Positions 45,501 through 57,215 of a stretch of 64,000 nt of DNA are shown one piece after another. Location of the stretch: NCBI GenBank assembly GCA_028274465.1, contig CM051456.1, forward strand, positions 80,648,753 through 80,712,752, read 5' to 3'. A model generated the notes under the pieces. It saw nothing but the letters and a program-made list of their open reading frames with translations, was not told the DNA's origin and ran no database searches. The translations under genes were made by a program, and so were the position numbers. Every line of letters begins with the position of its first letter. The stretch's first letter is position 1. This DNA is from Plantago ovata. Lineage: Eukaryota; Streptophyta; Magnoliopsida; Lamiales; Plantaginaceae.

Positions 45501-47828
45501 TAGCAGCATCCTTGAATTGTTCATCCTGAAATAACACTTTGTTAGATACAAGTACTAAGTTTTTAAACTTAGTAAAATTACCAAAACTTTCATCTACCTA
45601 CTGAACATGAGTTATAGATTCTGGTGCAGAAGTTTCAGCAACCTTCTAACTTGTATCTTGAGAAGTCTGTAAAGAAATAATTGTGTTAGCTAAAGATAAA
45701 GTTTCAGATAGTGAAGTTTTGCTTATATCTGAGTTAACTACCTGCTGAAGAATGGTAGGTGGTGACTTAGTCCTTTCAGCATTGAAAGCTTCTTCAATAT
45801 CTGGGACTTGTTCTTCAGCAGACTTCTTCTCTTGCTCTATTTGAGAAAGCTGTGCAGCTTCAGCAATCTCCCTTGTCTCTGAATTGAAAAGTTGAGCAGA
45901 AACATCGAGACCTCTAAGTTCACTATTTTCCATGAATAGGTCTACTGACTTGTTGGAGTTATCATCAATCTCCATATCCATTTGCTGGCTTAGGTCAGTC
46001 AGCACCAGTTGGACTTTATCAATAGATGTAATTGGTGAACTTGGTCTAACATTTTTAGCATCATGAGATGTGTCGTCGAACGATGTTTCTTGTTGAGTTT
46101 CAGCAATCTCTTGGACTTGAACTATTGCAGTTTCAGCTACTGGTTCATTAGTAGTTGCAGCTTCAACAACTTGTTGGACTTGACTAGTTGCTATTTCAAC
46201 AACTGTCTCTTTTACTTCTGTTGCTTTGCTGGAAACATTCTCAGCAAGTGCAGCCTTTGTATGGTCTGCAACAATGTCACTTGCTGGTTCCAGAGTTGTA
46301 TCATCAAGATTATCTACAATGTCGACATCTTCTATTCTTTCTAAGGCAAGATTTTCATTTCCACTGCCTTGTGGTCTTGCTTCAGTAGATGGATCCAAGT
46401 TAATTGGATTTGCGAAGGCTTCTGCAAGCACTTCAGCAACATCTACTACAGTGGTTTGCTTTTCAGCAACCACTGGTGTATCATCATCTTGAATGAAATG
46501 GACGACCGACACGGATTTTCTTGCCATTCTTTTCTTCCTTGGGAAAGTGGTTTGTCCTTGCCATCTTAGGAACGGGATCAACTGATGAAGCTGCAGTGAG
46601 TACCATCATCAACTTTCCTCTTTTTCTTTGATCTTTTGTTGGGTGCAGTAGTGTCAGCAACCGCAGCAGTATCAGTAGCAGTCTTAGCAACATTTGCAGC
46701 TGTTGCATTCCTAGACTGTTTGTCAGTCTCAACAACATTTGCAGCTGTTGCATTCCTAGACTGGTTGTCAGTCTCAGCAACATTTGCAGCTGTTGCTTTC
46801 CTTGACTTTTTGTCAGCAGCAGTCTCAGCAACATTTGTAGTTGTTGCTTTCCTTGACTTCTTATCAGCAACCTTGGGTCCATTCAGCTTGTAGAAAGCTC
46901 TTCCCACATTGCATACTAATTTCTTAATCGACAATGGATTTCTCAGCTGAATCTGGTAATGTTCAAGGATGTAGCATATTTTCAGTCCATACATCACCGG
47001 AAGCAAAGGTGAGATAGTGTTGTCTTCAACCTTGACCTTGAACTTTGTAACACAATCAACAAGTCTGTTGAAAATGTACTTGGCCCAGTTGATGTTTGTT
47101 TTGCTTTCATAGATATGCATCAGCAATGGCCATCTTCTTAGGCCTACCTGGTCTATTCCTCCAACTTGGGAGTCTAGAACTTTGATTAGTAGCAATGCTA
47201 CTAGACCAAGTGAATGACAGAGATGCTTCCTTTTTGTGTGCTTATTCCAAGTCACAGGAGCAATCTCTCCTTTCTTCATCCTTTCGTTTCTGACATCACT
47301 ATAGAAAGCTTCTATTTCTTCATTAGTGGCAGTGATGTCATCTTCAGTTCCAGTAGTTGGAATCTGAAAGATGTTTGCAAAATCAATCCATTTCAGGATG
47401 ATTTGTTTTCCCTGAACTGTTGTAGAAATCACTTTTTCAGTGATTCCTTGTCCATCAGTAAGGGTCTGGATTTCTGCATTATTGTAGAACTCCATAGTGT
47501 CTAACATGCTCACTTTCTTAGTACGAGCAGTGATGAAGAAAAGTAGGCCTTGTTGATTTATGTAATTCAACGCCTCAATATTTTCTTCGTCCAGTTCTTG
47601 TTAATAGAAGTATTTGATATACTTCTCTTTGGCACATCGGCCCCATTGCATCATCTGCTCACACTTTTCAGCGTTGAGATATGCAGGAGGCATGGGTCTC
47701 TTAGTGATTCGGTCGTTTCTCAACACGATTTTCACCGTGTTTTTCACCGGAGTAGGAGCAATGCTTTTTCCAGCACTGTCTGCCTTTGAGGACTTGGTTT
47801 TCTTAGATGATTGTCTCTTGGGAGCCAT
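42525..47828 (-). pseudogene. Extra 3' ORF (env-like region) of the Sirevirus-like Copia, broken into frames
   Basis: Downstream of pol, the minus strand encodes one long, now frameshifted protein. Order: basic start MAPKRQSSKKTKSSK (47828); a globular part (47570-46880; RRWPLLMHIYESK, LPVMYGLKICYILEHY); an (ANVAET)-type repeat (46870-46640); long low-complexity acidic and Gln/Glu-rich stretches (46581-44427, including DDDEEEEDENILKD); and a C-terminal part (43802-42525; IYTWIELKV, KIKYGLIPYEYFYL). Sireviruses such as SIRE1 are known for an additional env-like ORF at this position. No convincing membrane segment or fusion peptide was seen, so "env-like" is only positional. At least six frame changes make it a pseudogene. 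Confidence 0.65.
46638..46875. repeat. Minisatellite of ~48 bp in the env-like region
   Basis: About four to five copies of a unit with CAACATTTGCAGCTGTTGC and CTAGACTG/CTTGACTT, coding in minus sense for KSRKAT-ANVAET repeats. Confidence 0.75.
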
Positions 47829-47903
47829 CTCTTTATATAGTAGGTAAGGTTGGGGGGTACAAAAAAGAGAGTTTTCGTTTTGACTGGAGGTACAATAATT
47901 CAA

Positions 47904-48815
47904 AGCACAGGCTAGGAATTTTTTGCAGAGAAAGGAAATGTGAGTTAAAGAATTTTTTCTTTCTCTAACTCTTCATTTATATAGTATCTCTGTTATGTGA
48001 GAAGCTCAATGGTTTTGAGCTCTCAGCAAGGGTAAAACAGAGATTCAACGAGTTAGTGGAGCCTTTACATTAAATGCGTAGTGGTCCACTAACACGAAAC
48101 CGTCAGAGCATGCTTTCTCTTTGTAATATTAACTGTTAGATCATCAACTGCATTAAAATCAATGGCCACGATTGTATTTCATGTCATGATTTACAGCGAG
48201 TATATCTATGCCACGATTAACGTCACAATTGATTTTACCTTGATTCACGGGATTTGATCTCTTTTACTTCAAAGCTAATTGCTTGCTGAAGTATACAAGA
48301 ATCTTTTCAACAATTTTAATCCTTCTGACTTTAGCAATGACTTTTTAAGTAACAAGCCTTGTAGTTGTTGAAAGTTCCCCCTTAATCAAACATCTCATTT
48401 TTCTTTGGGTCAAAAATATTTCTGAGTTCCCGTCTCATTAAATCCTTTTATATTGAGATATGTTTAGGTAAATTTTAGTGAGAAGCAATCTTGCTCTTTG
48501 CTGAGTTCCCGTCTCAGATTTAACTTTTGATACTTGAATACCTGTTTCAGTATCCTTGATTGTCTGAATGCCCGTTTCGGCAATCTTTGGAATTTCTTAC
48601 TGAGTACCCGTTTCAGCAAGTGATCAAGTTTCCTAACAAATACCCAGTTTGAAGGAATTACTTGTTGAATGCCTGTTTCAGCAAACATTTTGTGTACAAT
48701 CAACTCCTTTTAGAGGAGTCAGTGGAAAGGGACTTTTCATGGAATGAATAAACCTTTAAGCAACTATTGGCTTGATGAATGCCCGTTTCAGCAATCCAAT
48801 CAAATGTATCCCTTT
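47904..48815 (-). other. Spacer between pol end and env-like region with dispersed GCCCGTTTCAG repeats
   Basis: No protein frame is supported. Between about 48428 and 48800 the phrase GA(A/G)T(G/A/T)CCCGT(T/C)TCAG recurs about seven times at irregular spacing (near 48426, 48503, 48536, 48569, 48605, 48669, 48777). In element sense it reads CTGAAACGGGCATTC. Function unknown. Confidence 0.6.
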
Positions 48816-49463
48816 TTATAGAGGTAGTTCAATCAATCCAAGGTTATACCTTAGCATTGCGAACCTATTATCTGGAAGGGGCTTGTTAAAGATGTCAGCA
48901 AGTTGATCATCAGTACCTACTTTTACAACCTCAATGTCTCCTTTTTTCACATGATCTCTAATGAAATGATGTCTAATATCAATGTGCTTTGTCCTTGAGT
49001 GGAACTTAGGATTTTGCGTGATAGCAATAGCACTTGTATTATCACAAAAGATTGGTGTTTTCTTTGCAAAAATACCATAATCTCTTAGTTGTTGTTGAAT
49101 CCAAAGGATTTGAGCGGTGCAACAACCAAACGCTATGTATTCAGATTCAGTGGATGAATTGGCAACACAGGTTTGCTTCTTGCTGAACCATGAAATTAAT
49201 CTTGTACCTAGAAACTGACAAGTTCCAGAGGTACTTTTTCTATCAAGAGTTGATCCTCCATGGTCAGCATCAAAATAACCTACCAATTCTAATCCAGAAT
49301 CTTTTGGATACCATAATCCAACATTGAATGTGCCTTTGACATATTTCAGTATTTTGAGTGCCTTTTTGTAGTGTGATTCTCTTGGATCAGATTGGAATCT
49401 TGCACACACACAAACGGCATACTGACTGTCAGGCCTACTTGCTGTTAGATACAGCAAGGAACC
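48816..49463 (-). pseudogene. Copia RNase H, C-terminal end of pol (truncated)
   Basis: The frame runs from the insertion border at 49463 to a stop at 48816. It shows the Copia RNase H end: LLYLTASRPDSQYAV, LVGYFDADHGGSTLDRKSTSG (first Asp), SSTESEYIAF (Glu), ILWIQQQL, IFCDNTSAI (Asp), RTKHIDIRHHF and QLADIFNKPL. Sequence quality is good, with no internal stop. Everything upstream (integrase, RT) is lost at the border, where the Gypsy LTR begins. RNase H degrades the RNA strand of the RNA/DNA hybrid. Confidence 0.85.
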
Positions 49464-51991
49464 TGTAACGCCCCGTTTTTTTATTTAATTATTTTAATTA
49501 ATATTTTATTTGAGTAATCTAATTACTTGGTATTTTAATTAATTTTCTTCCCATGTTATCAAACTGATTTAAAAGGCTCGAATGGTTAGTAGTTCTTTCA
49601 GTTCGGGCTAGCTAGTAAATCTTTTACAAGTCTGAATTGAGCTCCTTCCTTGAGCCATTGTGCTGGCCAGTTTCTTGGCCCAAACCGGCTGGCCCATCTC
49701 CAAGGCCTGACCCAATCATCCAACCCTAACCCTTATCTTTTCCCACTCCTCTTTCTCTCATCTCACGCCCAAGCTCGGTCTCGGACCGATTCACCTACTC
49801 CGCCTCTTCATCACCATCATCAGCCACGAACCAACTCCGCCCCTGGCCTGCTCGGGTCGACCGTGTTGCCGATTTGTTCCGTTCGTAACCATCCAGGCTC
49901 TGCTCCGCTCCGTTCCGGTACCATTCCGCTCCATCCTGTCCGTTTTAGTTCCGGCTCTGCTCCATCTCGATCGACCTGCTCCGTTCAAGATCTGTTTCGC
50001 CCTGTTCTGTTCATCTTCTCCGGTAAGTTATACCCCCAACTGCTCTGCTCTCTTTGTTCTTCTATCTTTCGACTTTTCTATCACTTCGACTCAATCGGGA
50101 TTTGGTTCTGTGATTAATCGTGGTTTCATTTTGGATTCGCAGTTTGATTCAATTCATTTCTAGATCGTTCGAAGGTAATTGCTCTGTTCCCTTTCCTCGT
50201 TTTTTATTTTTCTTCATTTTCAGTTTTGGACCGTTTTGCCCCTGGGCCATTCTGGCCGTGAACTGAAGCTGGTACCTGTACCTTTTGATCGATTTTGGAT
50301 TAACAGTAGATTTATTAGACCATATGTGACCGATTTGACCATTCGAGATGGTTTGGTTTCTGATTTTGTTATATTTTGACCCATTCGAACCTGTGAGACT
50401 GAACTGGACCTAATTAGCATGTTGAGAACTGGTGGACTGTTTGGTTATAACCTGAACCTGTGAGGACTGTTTTGGAATTTCTGGAAAGTTAAAGGACCTG
50501 TTTTGCAATTATGTTTGACCAATGTTGACTGACAAGTGGTCTAGTTCGGGAGAGTTATGGATTTTTGTGGACTGTTTAGTATGTTTAGAAACTTTTTGGG
50601 CTTGTTTGTGCTTTCTGAAAATTAAAAAGGACTTTTCTACAATTTCTGTTTTGAGGATAAAATGGTAATTTCGTACTCTCGGGACTTCACTGTTAAGTTG
50701 ACTTTCTTTTGAGGACTGTTCTAATGTATATTAAAAGTGAGGTACTGTTTTGCAATTACTGCTGAGGGCGTTTTAGTAATTTTAAAACTGAGGGTAAATG
50801 TGTTTTTTATAAACTGATCAAGTTACTGTACTTTTTGTCTTGAACTAGAGTGACTAATTAGTTTGCTAGTTTAGCTGGTTTGTGTGTGAGAGTTTAACAT
50901 CGAGGCTCCGAGTTCGAAATCCACCTTTGCCATTTTTTCCACCGACCTTTTCAATTTTACGCGTTTAACTTTTGCTTCGACTTTTAGTTAGTAACTAGAC
51001 AATTTCTGTTTAGGTGCTCCGCCCTTTAGCTCTTAATTCGCTGTGGTTTGTGGACCGTTGCTCGCAAAGTTTAAGGTGAGTGTTCACCCCAAAGTTTATT
51101 TGTTTTTAAAACCAGGAAGGCAATGTGCTATGCATGTATATATATACGTATGTGTATTATATTCTGTACGCTACTGCTACAAAAGTAAATATGCCCTATG
51201 CATGACCATTTTACTTTATTATGTACGGTGTTGTTTTGTTTGTACTGACTCTTCTGCAGGAATGTAACTCGGTTATCCGAGCACTTTATCTGTTATTGTT
51301 TCTGTTTGTTTCTGTGGCCGGTCAATTAGGTTGTAACTAGGTAGACTTGGGTAGTGTGGACTATCGGGTTTATTTGGTTATTTCCTAGTCTATTCCCTTT
51401 TAGACGCGAAGCAGAAGTCGCTGAGGTCTATTAGGGTCGTAGGTTCTGTTTCTGTTTCTGTCTAGAGGGAGCTATAAGGGCATTCTGGGAGTAGGAGTAA
51501 CAAGGCGGGCATCACCAACGGACTTCACCTTATCCGTTTCTGTTTGTCTCTGTTATGTTATCTGTTTCTGTTACTGCTTTGCTTGCTACAAATGTTTATT
51601 TTCGAAACCGTTTACTTTTCTGTCTATTAAACTTAGAACCTCACTGAGATCCTTTATCTCACACTCTTTCTGTTTTCAATAATTCCTTCCTTGTAGATTT
51701 TGTTGAAGAAGATCAAGTCTAGGCGTCCAGCGACTGAGAGTTGGGTTTGGGAGCTCGTGGGATTTTATTTGCTAGAAATAAGAAGAAAAACTATTTCATC
51801 TTCAGTGTCTGTTCATTTTAAAATTGACACTAAGTTTACTTACCGTTATCACTGTTCTACTTTAAATTTGTAAGCTCATTTGAGCGCCAAAACCCGCTCC
51901 TCGACATTTATTGAAGATCGTTATTTTCGAATTTCAAAAAATTACTTTTATTTCAAGAAATTATTTTATTTTAAAAATCGGTACCGTTACA
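49464..51991 (+). mobile_element. 5' LTR of a gag-only Gypsy element
   Basis: 2528 bp, TGTAACGCCCC ... GGTACCGTTACA. It inserts into the Copia RNase H gene region at 49463. It carries a tRNA-like A-box/B-box pair at 50868-50922. Compared with the 3' LTR (54212-57215) it lacks about 0.8 kb between 49758 and 49768 (see 54520-55350). Otherwise the two LTRs are nearly identical, so the element is young. The solo LTR at 549-25103 is an older relative. Confidence 0.9.
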
Positions 51992-51993
51992 GT

Positions 51994-52005
51994 TGGTATC
52001 GGAGC
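51994..52005 (+). promoter_or_regulatory. Primer binding site (initiator tRNA-Met type)
   Basis: TGGTATCGGAGC, two bases after the LTR end. The usual plant form is TGGTATCAGAGC (as at 60204), so one mismatch. Confidence 0.8.
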
Positions 52006-52859
52006 TTGAGTTCAAACTCGAGCTTGCTAGGATAGGGTCTTTTGGCCTTTGGGGTGCGTGTGAGGGTCCAAGTCGCTGGATTAGATTGAGTAGTCTTCGT
52101 TCTGTCTCTTTTAAAGTTTGGTCTTCCGCATTAACTCTGAACTGTCATGTTCGTCTGTTAACTGTCCTATTGTTCTGTCTTCCGTCTTCCGAAACTGTCT
52201 TGCTGTTCATTCTGTTTAACTTCTACTAAGTTCACAAGCTTCCTATTGCTGCTTTGTTCTTTTTCTTTAAGGCGATAATATTGTTTCTTCTAAATGCATG
52301 AGTATTTGTTTAAAAGTATGTTTATTTACTATAATGTCATTAGTTGCATGCTTTAAGGTTTACACACTTATTTATGCATTTGTTTTACTTATTGAAGTTC
52401 ATTTACGTCCCTGCTTGATTCTGTCATACTGTAATCTTTTGTTTAACCAAAGTCGACATAAATCACGGGCAGGCGGCCGACTGTTTAAGTGATTCGTGTT
52501 AACTGAGGTCAATTGACTGATCACTTTGTGAGAGGACACTTTGGGCCATTGCTTGCTTAATGTTTTTGATGTGTATCTTATGATTCTTTAATGAATTTCA
52601 TACATATGCTTATCGTCGTTTCATTTTCAATTTATGTATGCCTTGCATGCTAGGTTAGACACACTCGCGGGTTTACTTATTGATAAGTTACTATCTTATT
52701 TATGTCTCCCTAATTTGATTTTGACCATTGTAATCTCGTTTACTCTCACACGTCTCTTGCTTTTTCACGCTAGATTGACTTAAGTTAGTGCCTTAGTTCA
52801 CGTTACGCCATTCTTGAGGACGTTAATTACGTTATTGACCTTAGACTAATTGCGATAGG
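52006..52859 (+). other. Leader between PBS and gag
   Basis: No coding frame supported; AT-rich leader of the Gypsy element. Confidence 0.5.
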
Positions 52860-53947
52860 ATGGCTCCAAGGAACAACACTTGCGCTACCAGCAGCTTTAA
52901 CCCCGCCGCCAATGATGCTAATGCACAAGACTCGATGCAGCAAATGATTGCAGCTCCAAATGCCTCCCGCCAAGTAGCAAGTGCGATCGCGCCATCAGTT
53001 ATACCACATCAAGAAACTCTGACGTTGTTGGCAGCTGAGAGGTTCACTCGTTTTCAACCAGAAAGGTTCGAAGGATCACCCCCTTCAAGGAAATCTGAAC
53101 TTTGGATTGAGGGCATCGAAGATTTGTTCATTATCTTGCACTTCAATGATGCGCAAAGGGTGGAACTTACAGTGTTTTAGCTCGATGGACCAGCACGTCG
53201 TTGGTGGTTCACCGTTGATGCACGATGGAGGAGAGAAGGAAAACCTCGCACATGGGAAAATTTTTTGAAGGAATTTGTGGATAAGTATGTGCCCTACTCT
53301 GTTCGTAAGAGAATTTGGTGCAAGGGAAGATGACGGTGCCCGAGTATGATCTTAAATTCACGCGATTGTTGAAGTATGTGCCACACTTCCAAAATGATGA
53401 AATGGAAAAGATAAGGTATTTTGTACGGGGGTTGAAGCCTAAGATCAGGTTCCACCTTTTCGGAATCGAGATGGCAACTTACGCGAAGGCCGTGGAAAGA
53501 GATGATGAAGTGGAGGATGGTTTAGGAGAGCTTGAGAGCTATGAACCCCATCGATCTGAGAAAAGTTCTGATCACATGAGTATCAAGGATCGTCCGTCTC
53601 CATCGAAGTATCCTCGCAATCAGCGGGAAAGTCGCCCTCGTCAACTCGATGTTAATACTGGAGAGCCAATTAGGAGAAAGTGTAATTTCTGTGGAGGGAA
53701 AACTCACGAGGAAGGCAACTGCTGGAAGAAGAAGGGTTGGTGTTTGGCTTGTGGCAGCAAAGATCATAAGGTGAACAGATGTCCAAGACGTCGCTTTCTG
53801 GTTAAGGAAGGACGACCTGGTAGCATGGTTTCCAACAAACAAGGAGATGGTGCAACAACCAAGGCGAAGGTCTACAATGCGTTGGGACATGAGGCTCTAC
53901 CAGCAAATGTAGCAAAAGGTACGCTCATTTGGACTAACTTCTTCTAA
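52860..53947 (+). pseudogene. Gypsy gag with two CCHC knuckles, one stop and one frameshift
   Basis: ATG at 52860. The disordered N-terminus leads to FTRFQPERFEGSPPSRKSELWIE, the start of a Retrotrans_gag domain. A TAG at 53178-53180 interrupts it; the frame then continues with LDGPARRWWFTVDA. Near 53310 the frame shifts, and from 53315 the C-terminal half is open (MTVPEYDLKFTRLLKYVPHF). Two CCHC knuckles follow: CNFCGGKTHEEGNC and CLACGSKDHKVNRC. The frame ends at 53947. No protease, RT or integrase follows, because the 3' LTR begins only 265 bp later. The gag type fits chromovirus-like Gypsy elements; a gag-only plan is known as TR-GAG. Confidence 0.75.
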
Positions 53948-54211
53948 GTCATGTTTGTTTATCGAACTGCACTTCTTTCGTTAGATTAGACACACTTGAA
54001 AATTAAGCTATCAACCTTTTATTGAGGATTTACGGTTGAAGAAGTGGACTTTATTTACGCTAGGTTAGTTACGACCTTGTTAACTCTGTGTTGCAAAGTT
54101 TGACCTTTCATCCGGCGTTTGAAGTTGAAGACTTTCGTTTCTCCATTACACGTTCGTTACTTTTACGCTAGTTAAGTTTCAAGCACGAAACTTCTTTTAA
54201 GGTGGGGAGAG
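53948..54211 (+). other. 3' untranslated interior and polypurine tract
   Basis: Short non-coding stretch ending in TTTTAAGGTGGGGAGAG (PPT, about 54195-54211) directly before the 3' LTR. Confidence 0.75.
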
Positions 54212-57200
54212 TGTAACGCCCCATTTTTTTTATTTAATTACTTTAATTTATTTATTATTTGAGTAATCTAATTACTTGGTATTTTAATTAATTTTATTCC
54301 CACGTTATCAAACTTATTTAAAAGGCTCGATTGGTTAGTAGTTCTTTCAGTTCGGGCTAGCTAGTAATTCTTTTACAAGTCTGAATTGGGCTCCTTCCTT
54401 GACCCATTGTGCTAGCCCAGTTTCTTGGCCCAAACCGGTTGTCCCATCTCCAAGGCCTGACCCAATCATCCAACCCTAACCCTAATCTTTTCCCACTCCT
54501 ATCTCTCTCATCTCACGCCACTATTGAGAAGAAAGGAAGGAAAAGAAATCTGCAACTACTCTGTCTCTCATCTCTCCCGTCATCATCTTCATGTCATCAC
54601 CTCCATTGCAATTTTTATCATCATCTCATCTCACCATCATCATTATCGTAACCCATCACTAACCGGAGCAACCACTTCTCTGTCTCGTCCACCGTGCCAT
54701 CAATCGCATTGGTTATTTTTGGCCTTATACCTAAAGAAAATAGGAAGCAAGACCAACTCCCTCCCATCCTAGAAATAATCGAAGAAAGTTATCTCCAGTC
54801 ACCAACATTGGCATAAAAAAGTAGAAATGGATAAATAAGACATAAAGAATTGTATTTGAATCGTAGGAGACTTGGGAAGTTGGAGAACCTCCAGCAGTCG
54901 AAACTAAGCCAGAAGAGAAGCCTGAGATAGCTTCCGACCTTCTAGGTAGGACCAGATTCCACTATTGGGTAAAGGGTTCAATTTCACAACTCTGGGCTTC
55001 CTCGAGGGATCTCCGTTTCCTGGAAAGCGGTAGGAAAGTAGTCGGTTATTCAAGCTGGAAAATGGAAACTAATGAATCCAAAATTCTCGGACCGATTGTT
55101 GGATTCTGCAAGAGCGCAGCTTGGTCTTCTGTTACCGAATTATTAAGAAGCTTTCCCATAAACCAGCCACCCCAACCTGATTCATGATAAGCCCACCAAC
55201 TTCCTAGCAAAATGCCTACGGTTAAAAAGCACGAGAAATGGACCCGGCCTGTCAAGTCAAGTTAGGCCTTCAACACAGGGCGTTCGGTGGGGAGAGAACT
55301 ATTCATCCAACTAAGAAAGGCTAGAGAAAAGGCCTCGCGGCCCACGCTGCCCAAGCTCGGTCTCGGACCGATTCGCCTGCTCCGCCTCTTCATCACCATC
55401 ATCAGCCACGAACCACCACTACCCGCCGCCCCTGGTCTGCTCGGTTCGACCGTGTTGCCGATCTGTTCCGTTCGTAACCATCCAGGCTCTGCTCCGCTCC
55501 GTTCCGGTACCATTCCGCTCCATCCTGTCCGTTTTAGTTCCCGCTCTGCTCTGTCTCGATCGACCTGCTCCGTTCAAGATCTGTTTCGCCCTGTTCTGTT
55601 CATCTTCTCCGGTAAGTTATACCCCCAACTGCTCTGCTCTCTTTGTTCTTCTATCTTTCGACTTTTCTATCACTTCGACTCAATCGGGATTTGGATCTGT
55701 GATTAATCGTGGTTTCATTTTGGATTCGCAGTTTGATTCAATTCATTTCTAGGTCGTTCGAAGGTAATTGCTCTATTCCCTTTCCTCGTTTTTTGTTTTC
55801 TTCATTTTAGTTTTGGACCGTTTTGCCCCTGGGCCATTCTGGCCGTGAACTGAAGCTGGTACCTGTACCTTTTGATCGATTTTGGATTAACAGTAGAGTT
55901 ATTAGACCATATGTGACCGATTTGACCATTCGAGATGGTTTGGTTTCTGATTTTGTTATATTTTGACCCATTCGAACCTGTGAGACTGAACTGGACCTAA
56001 TTAGCATGTTGAGAACTGGTGGACTGTTTCGTTATAACCTGAACCTGTGAGGACTGTTTTGGAATTTATGGAAAGTTAAAGGACCTTTTTTTGCAATTAT
56101 GTTTGACCAATGTTGACTGGCAAGTGGTCTAGTTCGGGAGAGTTATGGATTTTTGGGACAGTTTAGTATGTTTAGAAACTTTTTGGGCTTGTTTGTACTT
56201 TCTGAAAATTAAAAAGGACTTTTCTGCAATTTTTGTTTTGAGGATAAAATGGTAATTTTGTACTCTCGGGACTTCATTGTTAAGTTGACTTTCTTTTGAG
56301 GACTGTTCTAAAGTATATTAAAAGTGAGGTACTGTTTTGCAATTACTATTGAGGGCATTTTAGTAATTTTAAAACTGAGGTATTTTTTTATAAACCGATC
56401 AAGTTACTGTACTTTTTGTCTTGAACTAGAGTGACTAATTAGTTTGCCAGTTTAGCTGGTTTGTGTGTGAGAGTTTAACATCGAGGCTCCGAGTTCGAAA
56501 TCCACCTTTGCCATTTTTTCCACCGACCTTTTCAATTTTACGCGTTTAACTTTTCCTTCGACTTTTAGTTAGTAACTAGACAATTTCTGTTTAGGTGCTC
56601 CGTCCGTTAGCTCTTAATTCGCTGTGGTTTGTGGACCGTTGCTCGCAAAGTTTAAGGTGAGTGTTCACCCCAAAGTTTGTTTGTTTTTAAAACCTGGAAG
56701 GCAATGTGTTATGCATGTATATATATACGTATGTGTATTATATTCTGTGCGCTACTGCTTTAAAAGTAAATATGCCCTATGCATGACCATTTTACTTTAT
56801 TATGTACGGTGTTGTTCTGTTTGTACTGACTCTTCTGCAGGAATGTAACTCGGTTATCCGAGCACTTTATCTGTTATTGTTTCTGTCTGTTTCTGTGTGG
56901 CCGGTCGATTAGGTTGTAACTAGGTAGACTTGGGTAGTGTGGACTATCGGGTTTATTTGGTTATTTACTAGTCTATTCCCTTTTAGACGCGAGGCAGAAG
57001 TCGCTGAGGTCTATTAGGGTCGTAGGTTCTGTTTCTGTTTGTCTAGAGTTGTGCCCTCTTGAGGGAGCTATAAGGGCATTATGGGAGTAGGAGTAACAAG
57101 GCGGGTTGCACCAACGGACTTCACCTTATCAGTTTCTGTTTGTCTCTGTTATGTTATCTGTTTCTATTACTGCTTTGCTTGCTACAAATGTTTATTTTCG

Positions 57201-57215
57201 AAACCGTTTACTTTT
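54212..57215 (+). mobile_element. 3' LTR of the gag-only Gypsy element, truncated at its end
   Basis: Begins TGTAACGCCCC. It matches the 5' LTR closely up to GAAACCGTTTACTTTT at 57215, where another LTR (57216) cuts it, losing about 0.37 kb. It contains an extra ~0.83 kb at 54520-55350: an ancestral LTR part (54520-54730, similar to the older solo LTR) plus mitochondrial-looking DNA. Confidence 0.85.
54731..55350 (-). other. Probable mitochondrial DNA insert (NUMT) with a ccmF fragment, inside an LTR
   Basis: On the minus strand, 55255-55150 encodes TGRVHF and [18 protein letters not shown]. This closely resembles the WWD region of mitochondrial cytochrome c maturation protein CcmF (usual form YHELGWGGWW). 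The reading then departs from the family (FMGKLLNN), so it is a chimeric or rearranged fragment. The surrounding ~600 bp has a base composition and style unlike the LTR. The right junction shares CACGC/GCC microhomology with the LTR. Origin from mtDNA is inferred from this one motif and composition. It could also be a captured nuclear copy. Confidence 0.55.

Noticed and set aside
42269-47903. True envelope gene of the Copia element
   Set aside because: No signal peptide, fusion peptide or convincing membrane helix; only the position is env-like.
49650-50117. 155-codon open frame (and its copy at 55287-55706)
   Set aside because: Located in the C/T-rich leader of the Gypsy LTR and repeated in both LTRs; no domain.
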